Shown piece after piece: positions 41,598 to 48,700 of a stretch of DNA of 55,636 nucleotides. Numbering within the stretch: position 1 is the stretch's first letter; each line of letters begins with the position of its first letter. The position numbers were made by a program, and so were the translations under genes. A model generated the notes under the pieces. It ran no database searches and was not told where the DNA came from. It saw nothing but the letters and a program-made list of their open reading frames with translations. Origin of the DNA: an uncultured Bacteroidales bacterium (GTDB lineage: Bacteria > Bacteroidota > Bacteroidia > Bacteroidales > F082); contig CAJOEP010000021.1 in NCBI GenBank assembly GCA_905233445.1, forward strand, positions 1 through 55,636. The letters are read 5' to 3'.

Positions 41598-41755
41598 GTC
41601 TGGAAAGCCCAGGCCCTTGCATCTTGCTTTATTATGCGTTGGGTAGCTAACAGACAGGCTGAGCAAGCAGCCTCGTAGCAGGGGCGACTACGTTATAACG
41701 AGGATCGGGATGAGAGAACACCGGAAATAACCAGGACTCTTTAGATCCTCGTTTT
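41598..41755 (+). ncRNA. Unclassified structured small RNA (about 155 nt)
   Basis: A non-coding stretch with a strong promoter at its 5' end and an intrinsic terminator at its 3' end (cgaggatc 41699-41706 pairing with gatcctcg 41744-41751, then a T-rich run). Inside are compact hairpins: ctgg/ccag (about 41600-41613), aggctg/cagcct (41656-41661 and 41668-41673) and cgtag/ctacg (41674-41678 and 41688-41692). The 5' gtctgg can pair with ccaggac at 41731-41737. It does not match tmRNA, RNase P, SRP RNA or the riboswitches I know. 6S RNA or a Bacteroidales-specific RNA family is possible. Confidence 0.7.
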
Positions 41756-42174
41756 TATTTGATGGTGTTCACTTCAATGTTGTAGTAAAACTTAGCTTGT
41801 TTCTGGAATTGAACTGCAATTCTGACATTCTGTGTCTTACCGTCAATTTTACAACGTCCTTTAAAATTTAAATAACCGATTATATCTTGGCTGTCAGTTT
41901 CTTTAGGATGACCAATATTGTTATATAAAGCATATTTGATGAGTTCTGGAAGTATTCGTATTATTTCGGCTTTACGCTGATACATTGCTTCCCCCATTGC
42001 CGTTTTGCGACCAGAAGTCATTGAAAAATGAATTGTTATACCAGTGTCATCGTTAATTACCTCAATACCTTTAAGATTCTTTTTATAGTAATCGAGAATA
42101 TATTTTCTCATTTCTGCTTTTGATAAACCGTTAAGTTCAGAGTTGATCTGTGGGATATAAGTGTATTTCTTCAT
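41755..42174 (-). CDS. LPD/BECR-fold-like small protein
   Basis: 139 residues, AT-rich. It has no signal peptide or membrane segment. The middle (GITIHFSMTSGRKTA, then RKAEIIRILPELIKYALYNN) and the C-terminal beta strands (YLNFKGRCKIDGKTQNVRIA, then YYNIEVN) resemble the small beta-barrel or LPD-type domains found at the ends of phage and conjugative-element polyvalent proteins and toxins, but this is from memory and weak. It shares its terminator region with the small RNA: its stop lies in the RNA's T-run. It is divergent from the TIR gene 280 bp away, and both are more AT-rich than their surroundings, suggesting a transferred pair. Confidence 0.55.
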   Translation of the reverse strand: MKKYTYIPQINSELNGLSKAEMRKYILDYYKKNLKGIEVINDDTGITIHFSMTSGRKTAMGEAMYQRKAEIIRILPELIKYALYNNIGHPKETDSQDIIGYLNFKGRCKIDGKTQNVRIAVQFQKQAKFYYNIEVNTIK

Positions 42175-42398
42175 GATTTTCTAAAAATTAAAAGATTTCA
42201 AAAACAATGTTGAATTCTCTGGCTGCAAAATTACATCATAAATCATTATGTGTCAAGGATTTAAATGTAAAATTTTGTTTACAAAAGTTGCAGATTTTTG
42301 TTCCTTTTCCCTTGATGGAAAATGAACCGAAAAAAATCATGATAGTGGCCAGTGACTTTTTATTTATAAATTATTCTGTTTGTTTAAAAAAAAATATA

Positions 42399-42406
42399 TA
42401 ATTTTG
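42399..42406 (+). promoter_or_regulatory. -7 box for the TIR-TPR gene
   Basis: TAATTTTG, about 48 bp before the ATG at 42455. A TCTG at 42375-42378 is 20 bp upstream. The remaining 280 bp gap (42175-42454) is AT-rich and holds no convincing gene. Confidence 0.5.
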
Positions 42407-42454
42407 TAGTCCGAATCATGTTTTTTCAAATATAGTGTCTAAATTACAATTAGG

Positions 42455-43411
42455 ATGACCGAGATATTTGTAAGCTATAGTCGTAAGGATAAAGATGTGG
42501 TATTTCCTTTTGTTGAGCGTATCAATAAAGAGTTGAATTTGAATTGCTGGATTGATTTAGAGGGTGTTAAAAGTGGGGAGCAGTTTGAGGATGTGATTAT
42601 TGAGAATATTGATAATTGCCAAATAGTGTTGTTTATGTTGTCGGATGCTTCTTTGAAATCAAAATTTACAAAACGAGAAGTGTATTATGCCGAAGACGAA
42701 CGTAAACGCATTATTCCAGTGTTGATTGATGGTGACAAACTTCGTGGATGGTTTAAATTTCATTTTGGTAATGTAGATTATATAGATATACGTTCTGATG
42801 AACAAAAGGATAAACTAATTAGAAACCTGAAATCTTGGTTAGGGATAACAGATAAGAACGATGATATTCAGATAGAAGCTAAAAACAAGCAAAATTCAAA
42901 AGATGATACAGAAAAAGCAGCTCGTTTGGCAAAGTTTTCTGAATTGTTATCTCAAGCATTGAGTGAAAAAGAGTTTAGTAATCAAATGGATAAGTTTTCA
43001 AGATTATTTAAAGAATATCCAGAAGATGAATTTGTGTCTCAATCTTATTTTAATCGAGGTTATATTTTAGAAAAAAGTGGTGATCTTAAATCAGCTATTT
43101 TGGACTATAGAGAAGCTATTCAATATAATCAAAATTATGCAGAAGCATTCTATAGACTTGGAAGTGTTTTGCTTAAGGATGACAAGGAACAATCTTTAGA
43201 ATATTTAAAGAAATCCATTGAACTTTCACATGATAATATAAAAGCTTATTATGTCTTGGGTTTAGTTTACGAGACTTATGGGACAAAAGATGCCTATTTG
43301 AACGCCTTAGATGCTTATTCTGATGGTAAAAGGCAAGCTAGATTTCAGGGTGATTTAGAAATGATAAATCAGTTTGAAAAAGTAATTAAATCGTTGAGAG
43401 AAAAGATGTAA
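42455..43411 (+). CDS. TIR-domain protein with TPR repeats
   Basis: 318 residues. The N-terminal 135 residues are a TIR domain: FVSYSRKDKDVVFPFVERIN (box 1), CWIDLEGVKSGEQF and SKFTKREVYYAEDERKRIIP. Glu75 (in KREVYYAE) sits where the NADase catalytic glutamate is found in bacterial TIR effectors. From about residue 180 come TPR-like helices (FNRGYILEKSGDLKSAILDY, EAFYRLGSVLLKDDKEQSLE, AYYVLGLVYETYGTKDAYLN). TIR-TPR proteins often act in abortive-infection defence by depleting NAD+, but no partner (SAVED, cyclase, Argonaute) is adjacent, so the role is open. Base composition is clearly more AT-rich than downstream genes. Confidence 0.85.
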   Translation: MTEIFVSYSRKDKDVVFPFVERINKELNLNCWIDLEGVKSGEQFEDVIIENIDNCQIVLFMLSDASLKSKFTKREVYYAEDERKRIIPVLIDGDKLRGWFKFHFGNVDYIDIRSDEQKDKLIRNLKSWLGITDKNDDIQIEAKNKQNSKDDTEKAARLAKFSELLSQALSEKEFSNQMDKFSRLFKEYPEDEFVSQSYFNRGYILEKSGDLKSAILDYREAIQYNQNYAEAFYRLGSVLLKDDKEQSLEYLKKSIELSHDNIKAYYVLGLVYETYGTKDAYLNALDAYSDGKRQARFQGDLEMINQFEKVIKSLREKM

Positions 43412-43424
43412 TAAAAAACATGGA

Positions 43425-43595
43425 TGCAACATCAAGAAAAACATCGTTTTAGAGAAACTTCAAACCTTCTTCTCGAAGTTCTTCGGCCTATTCGGCGGCG
43501 TTTTCGGCAAGAAGAAGATGGTGCTTTGTACTCAGAAAGAAGAGACTTTTAATGCAAACATGGCGGCGGAACAAGAAGAAAATTATAAATCATGA
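43425..43595 (+). pseudogene. 3' remnant of a disrupted gene before the TSCPD gene
   Basis: An open frame with no start codon encodes about 56 residues (for example NIVLEKLQTFFSKFFGLFGG, FGKKKMVLCTQKEETFNANM) and ends in a TGA that overlaps the TSCPD gene's ATG (ATGA). The codon use is GC-richer, like downstream genes and unlike the TIR gene that ends 13 bp before it. It looks like the tail of a gene that was once translationally coupled to the TSCPD gene and lost its 5' part when the AT-rich segment arrived. The parent family is not recognised. Confidence 0.5.
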
Positions 43596-43846
43596 AGCAC
43601 CTCCAATACACCCCTCAAAACACTTGCTCAATCCTCATCGACGTGACAGCCGACGATGACAACGTCATCCAAAATGTGGTGTTCCTCGGTGGCTGTAACG
43701 GCAATCTGCAGGGTATCTGCCGACTGGTGAAAGGGCAGAAGATCGACGACGTTATCGCCCAACTGGAAGGCATCCGCTGCGGCAGTAAAATCACCTCTTG
43801 CCCTGACCAGCTTTGCCAAGCGCTGAAAGAACTGAAGAGGCAATAG
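43592..43846 (+). CDS. TSCPD-domain protein
   Basis: 84 residues. It contains FLGGCNGNLQGICRLVKGQK and the name-giving SKITSCPDQL with three or four cysteines. The TSCPD domain occurs alone or at the C terminus of some ribonucleotide reductases; the stand-alone form is uncharacterised and may bind metal or nucleotide. The start overlaps by ATGA the stop of the remnant upstream. A simple-word repeat follows its stop codon. Confidence 0.85.
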   Translation: MKHLQYTPQNTCSILIDVTADDDNVIQNVVFLGGCNGNLQGICRLVKGQKIDDVIAQLEGIRCGSKITSCPDQLCQALKELKRQ

Positions 43847-43849
43847 TTT

Positions 43850-43915
43850 AGAGTTGAGAGTGTAGAGTTTAGAGTAGTTTGAAGTTTAAAGTTTAATAGT
43901 TTAATAGTTTAAAAA
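43850..43915. repeat. Simple-word repeat of gagtttagag / gtttaatagttt units
   Basis: Words tttagagttgagagtgtaga, gtttagagt, agtttgaagtttaaagttta and atagtttaatagttt follow the TSCPD stop codon. The block is the reverse complement type of the repeat at 5880-5931. Confidence 0.75.
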
Positions 43916-43923
43916 ATATCATT

Positions 43924-44298
43924 ATGCTTAAAATAGGTCTGTCTTATACCTCAACAACCACCGTAAATAACAGTAACACCGCCCGCACTTACGGCTCCGG
44001 CGGACTCGATGTGTTCGCGACACCAGCAATGATTGGCCTCATGGAAAATGCCGCAATGACTGCCGTTGAGAACGATTTGCCCGAAGGCTCATCGACAGTG
44101 GGCGCGCATATCAGCACATCGCACATCAAGCCGTCAAAACTCGGCGCAACGATAAAAGCTACTGCCGTTCTTGAAGAAATCGACGGTCGCAAACTGACAT
44201 TCAAAGTGTCGGCATGCGATGATGAAGGCCTCATCGGCGAAGGTACTCATGTTCGATATGTAGTTGACATTGAACGCTTTATGGCGAAGCTAAAATGA
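43924..44298 (+). CDS. FlK-like hotdog thioesterase family protein
   Basis: 124 residues. It matches the hotdog-fold family of fluoroacetyl-CoA thioesterase FlK and stand-alone relatives in Firmicutes and Bacteroidetes: GLDVFATPAMIGLMENAAM (long helix with the Glu), VGAHISTSHIKPSKLGATIK (with the His) and VSACDDEGLIGEGTHVRYVV. It is expected to hydrolyse a small acyl-CoA thioester; the physiological substrate is unknown. The YgjP-type peptidase gene starts within its last codons (ATGA overlap). Confidence 0.82.
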   Translation: MLKIGLSYTSTTTVNNSNTARTYGSGGLDVFATPAMIGLMENAAMTAVENDLPEGSSTVGAHISTSHIKPSKLGATIKATAVLEEIDGRKLTFKVSACDDEGLIGEGTHVRYVVDIERFMAKLK

Positions 44299-44996
44299 TA
44301 AAAACCGCCATAATCAACGGTTTGGAAGTCCGATACGAGTTCAAACGCTCGCATCGGCGGAGCGTGGTCGCCAAAATCCGTCACGACGGCGTGATTGAAG
44401 TCCGTGCGCCGCTGCTGTACCGCGAAAGCGACATGATCAATTTCCTGAACCAACACCGGAGATGGATTTTTAATCATTACGACAAGCTGCAAAACACTGA
44501 TAATCAACAGAAAAAATACGTTACAGGTGAGGAGCTCTACTATCTTGGCGAGAAATATACGCTTCAGGTGGTTGAAAACAATAAAAACTCTGTTTCAATT
44601 GAAGGTAACCTACTGATTGTCAATGTAAAGTCGCCAGAATTAACGGAAGACCAAATAATAAAATGGTACAAAAATCGTGCCAAAGTTGTTTTTGGCGAGC
44701 TTTTCCCTCCAATAATTGAGAAATTCCGCAAATATAACGTGGTGCCATCCAAAATAAGCATTAGGGATATGCGCTCAAGGTGGGGGAGTTGCTCCCGAAA
44801 AGGTAACATCAGCCTAAATTTGCAACTGATAAAGCTCAATGTAAACTGCATCAGACAGGTGATTGTTCATGAGATGTGCCATCTGGTTTATTTCAACCAT
44901 CAAGCTGGTTTTTATAGTTTGATGGATGAGATGATGCCTGATTGGAAAGTTTGGAAAAAGGAACTGAGATTTCTCGACTCCACTTCATTTCGCTAG
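44295..44996 (+). CDS. YgjP-type (DUF45/M48-like) zinc metallopeptidase
   Basis: 233 residues. The zinc motif is VIVHEMCHLVYFNH (HExxH plus a downstream His), preceded by RDMRSRWGSCSRKGNISLNL, the hallmark of the YgjP/DUF45 group. The biological role is not settled; members are often next to restriction or repair genes. The start overlaps the thioesterase stop by 4 bp. The last residues, RFLDSTSFR, and the stop codon come from a family-B repeat (44966-45005), so the original C terminus has been replaced. Confidence 0.85.
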   Translation: MIKTAIINGLEVRYEFKRSHRRSVVAKIRHDGVIEVRAPLLYRESDMINFLNQHRRWIFNHYDKLQNTDNQQKKYVTGEELYYLGEKYTLQVVENNKNSVSIEGNLLIVNVKSPELTEDQIIKWYKNRAKVVFGELFPPIIEKFRKYNVVPSKISIRDMRSRWGSCSRKGNISLNLQLIKLNVNCIRQVIVHEMCHLVYFNHQAGFYSLMDEMMPDWKVWKKELRFLDSTSFR

Positions 44997-45005
44997 AAAT
45001 GACAA
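44966..45005. repeat. Family-B repeat supplying the end of the YgjP gene
   Basis: gagatttctcgactccactt then catttcgctagaaatgacaa is the reverse-complement form of the family-B repeat at 28282 and 39085. The gene's TAG stop (44994-44996) is inside it. Confidence 0.75.
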
Positions 45006-45030
45006 TCCATAACCATAAAAATGCCAAATA

Positions 45031-45059
45031 AAAAAGCACCAATTTCTTGGTGCTTTTTG
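45031..45059. terminator. Bidirectional intrinsic terminator
   Basis: Stem agcaccaa / ttggtgct with loop tttc, flanked by A-run and T-run, so it can stop transcription from both the YgjP side and rpsP (minus strand). Confidence 0.85.
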
Positions 45060-45083
45060 TTGTTTTTGAATCTTTCGAAACAA

Positions 45084-45614
45084 TTATGCTTCGGTTTCTG
45101 CTGGTGCTTCCTCAGCTGGAGCCTCTTCTGCAGTGGCTTCTGCTGCTGCGGCGGCTGCCTGTGCTGCGAGCTCTGCCTGTTTCTTGGCGATAGCTTCAGC
45201 GCGTGCTGCGTTAACCTTGCTTTCTGCTTCGATTCTGGCCTTCTGGTCAGCTCTCTTCTTCTCGGCTTTTGCCTTGATTTCGCTAGCTAACTTGGCTTCT
45301 TTTTCCTTCATCCATGTCTGGAATTTGACTTCAGCCTGTTCAGCTGTCATAGCGCCCTTCTGAACACCAATCATGAGGTGCTTCTTGAGCATGACACCCT
45401 TCTTCGAAAGGATTGAACGGACTGTGTCAGTTGGCTGAGCACCCTTGTTTAACCAATCAAGAGCTTTGTCAAAATTCAAATTGATCTCAGCTGGAACTGT
45501 AACAGGATTGTAAGTTCCGATTTTTTCAATAAATCTACCATCACGAGGTGCGCGACCGTCTGCAATTACAATGTGATAGAAAGGCTGACCCTTTTTACCA
45601 TAGTTAACCCAAAT
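45084..45614 (-). CDS. rpsP: 30S ribosomal protein S16 with abnormal 5' end
   Basis: The frame is open from 45614 to 45084. It encodes [20 protein letters not shown], then [20 protein letters not shown] and a core typical of S16, then an Ala/Glu-rich tail of about 85 residues common in Bacteroidetes S16. Normally S16 begins with about ten residues like MATRIRLQRH before GKKG. Here an in-frame TAG (45615-45617) stands five codons before GKKG, and no ATG, GTG or TTG precedes the conserved part. The promoter TACTTTTG (45635-45642) is only about 20 bp upstream. The first codons therefore appear deleted or frameshifted, or an unusual start (such as ATT at 45612-45614) is used. Divergent from dnaE. 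Confidence 0.8.
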   Translation of the reverse strand: MWVNYGKKGQPFYHIVIADGRAPRDGRFIEKIGTYNPVTVPAEINLNFDKALDWLNKGAQPTDTVRSILSKKGVMLKKHLMIGVQKGAMTAEQAEVKFQTWMKEKEAKLASEIKAKAEKKRADQKARIEAESKVNAARAEAIAKKQAELAAQAAAAAAEATAEEAPAEEAPAETEA

Positions 45615-45634
45615 CTACCCGAGATTTGCAGCTG

Positions 45635-45642
45635 CAAAAGTA
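45635..45642 (-). promoter_or_regulatory. -7 box for rpsP
   Basis: TACTTTTG on the minus strand. A short hairpin caaatct / agatttg (about 45614-45632) directly follows, inside the putative leader. Confidence 0.6.
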
Positions 45643-45683
45643 CAAAAAAAATCAATATCTTTAATTTTTATCAAAAAAAATCT

Positions 45684-45691
45684 TAATTTTG
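45684..45691 (+). promoter_or_regulatory. -7 box for dnaE
   Basis: TAATTTTG, about 20 bp before the dnaE ATG; divergent from the rpsP promoter. Confidence 0.5.
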
Positions 45692-45711
45692 TATTCCAAA
45701 AAACGCACAAT

Positions 45712-48700
45712 ATGTTCTTGATATTCGATACAGAAACGACTGGCTTGCCACTACTGAAAAACGCTCCGCTGACCAACTTCGACAACTGGCCAAGAATGGT
45801 CCAGATTGCATGGCAATTGCACGACGAACTCGGCAATTTCGTTGAGGCTCAGAACCATATAGTGCGCCCTGATGGTTATACGATTCCGATAAATGCCCAG
45901 ATGGTGCACGGAATTACGACGGAATACGCTGCGGAACATGGCGAACCGCTGCATGATGTCCTTGAAATGTTTCTTGAGGCTTGCAAAAAGGCGAAATACC
46001 TTGTCGGGCATAACATTAACTTCGACTTGAACATCGTCGGATGCGAGTTCCTGCGCGACCGTGGCGAGAATCCGCTGACGAATTGGAAGGTCGTTGATAC
46101 ATGCACCGATAAGACCGCTAATTATTGCCAATTCCCGGGCGGAAGTCATGGCAAGTTCAAATTCCCAAAACTGATTGATTTTCACAAACTTCTGTTTGGC
46201 GAAGATTTCAGCTCGGCTCATAACGCCTGCGCGGATGTGGAGGCTACAGCGCGAGTGTTTCTCGAATGCGTCCGTCTCGGAGTGCTTGATAATACTGACA
46301 TTCCGGAAGGAGAGGAGTTCTTCAAAAAGTTCCGTGAGGCGAATCCTGAAGTGATGAAGGCGGCAGGGATTGAGATTAAGCCGAATTATGAGGCTAAAAA
46401 AGAGCCCAAAGCAGAAGAGGTTAAAGAAGAAAAACCTGCGGAAACACCTGAAAAACCTGAAGAAATCAAGTTTACACATTTACACGTCCACTCGCATTTT
46501 TCAATCCTTGACGGAATGTCGAAGATTCCGGATTTGGTTGATAAATGTCTGAAATATAAGATGTATTCCATGGCACTTACTGACCATGGTAATATGTTTG
46601 GAATCAAAGAGTTAGCAGACTATTCCGACAAGGTTAACGGCAAAGTTAAAGACAAAATCAAGGAGCAGGAGGCGATTCTGAAGAAAGAGGATGCGACGGA
46701 AGAGGAGAAAGCAGCTGCTAATCAAGAGATTGAAAAGCTGAAAGGGCAGTTTTTCAAGCCGATTTTCGGTACCGAAGCATATTGCGCTCCAGTGAATATC
46801 GCAAAGCGCGATGGTCGTGCCGACCGCGGCTGGCACCTGATTTTATTGGCAAAGAATAAAACCGGCTACAAGAATCTTTGCAAACTCGCATCAATAGCAT
46901 ATACCGACGGTTTCTACTACAATCCGCGTATCGACCACTCGCTTTTGGAGAAGTATCACGAAGGAATTATAGCAAGTTCGGCTTGTCTCGGTGGTGAGGT
47001 GCCGCAAAAAATCATGAACGGCGACATCAAAGGCGCAGAAGAGACGATAATGTGGTTCAAATCTCTGTTTGGAGACGACTATTACCTTGAGCTTCAACGA
47101 CATAAGACCGACAAACCTGGTGGCGACACTGAGGTTTATGCCCGTCAGGTGGAAGTCAATAAGGTGATTCTGGAACTGGCTAAGAAGACCAACACCAAGA
47201 TTATCTGCACTAACGACGCACATTTCGTTGAGGAAGATCATGGCGAAGCTCACGACCGACTCATCTGCTTGAGCACAGGCAAGGACCTTGACGACCCGAC
47301 ACGAATGCATTACACCAAACAGGAGTGGCTAAAGACGCCGGAAGAGATGTACAAGATCTTCTCAGATATTCCGGAAGCGCTAGCAAACACTATGGAAATC
47401 GCCGATAAGGTCGATACTTATTCCATCAATTCCGACCCGATTATGCCGGAGTTTGACATCCCAAAGGAGTTTGGAACTGTTGAGGAATACAAGAAAAAAT
47501 TTACCGAGGAGGATTTATATAATGAATTCACGCGCGACGAGCATGGCAACGAGGTGATGAGCCGCGAGGCAGGCGAGAAGAAAATCAAGAAAATGGGCGG
47601 CTACGAGAAGCTGTACCGTATCAAACTTGAGGCTGACTATCTCGCGAAACTGGCTTGGGAAGGCGCTAAGATGCGTTACGGCGAAAATCTCACCGACGAA
47701 CAGAAGGAACGCATCAACTTCGAGCTGCACACCATGAAATCCATGGGATTCCCGGGATACTTCCTCATTGTGGCGGATTATATCCGTGGTGCTCGTGAAG
47801 AGCTTGGCGTTTCAGTCGGTCCGGGACGTGGCTCGGCAGCTGGTTCCGTGGTGGCTTACTGCTTGAAAATCACTGATGTAGACCCGCTGAAATACGACTT
47901 ACTTTTCGAGCGTTTCCTTAACCCTGATCGTATCTCATTGCCTGATATCGACGTCGACTTTGATGATGACGGTCGTGGCAAGGTTCTCGATTGGATTACG
48001 CGCAAATACGGCAAAGAAAAGGTAGCTCATATCATCACTTATGGCACAATGGCTGCGAAATCGGCCATCCAGGACGTGAGCCGAGTGCAGAAGATTCCGC
48101 TTTCGGAGGTTGCCACAATAAAGAGTTTTATTCCTGACCGCAGTTTCCCGGATAACATCAAGGATGAGAAGGGTAAATCACCGAAGGTGAACCTCAAAAA
48201 CTGCTACAAATATGTGCCAGAGCTGAAAGAGATGCTCAACGGCCAGGATGAGAATGTGTCGTCGATGCTAACGTACGCTAGCGAACTCGAAGATACGAAT
48301 CGCCAGATTGGCATACATGCTTGCGGTGTCATTATCGGTGCTGACGATTTGACGAAGTTTGCGCCGGTTTGCACCATCAAAGATAAGGATACCGGCGAGG
48401 ATGTGCTTGTGACTCAATATGATGGACACGTCGTGGAGAACGTCGGTCTCATCAAGATGGACTTTCTGGGCTTGAAAACCTTGACGCAAATCAAGGACGC
48501 ACTGGCGAATATCAAGAAAACGCACGGCATCGACCTCGATATCGACCATATTCCGATTGACGATAAAGAAACGTTCGCTTTGTTCAGTTCGGGCAACACA
48601 ATCGGCACGTTCCAGTTTGAATCTCCAGGCATGCAGAAATATCTGAAAGAGCTGCAACCTTCTGTGTTTGAAGACCTTATCGCTATGAACGCACTCTATC

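Noticed and set aside
42207..42401. 64-codon open frame upstream of the TIR gene
   Set aside because: AT-rich, no recognisable domain or signal, and overlaps the TIR promoter; probably chance.
45565..45602. Short frame starting at the ATG before rpsP GKKG
   Set aside because: It stops after 11 codons and cannot encode S16 without a frameshift; kept only as a possibility in the rpsP finding.
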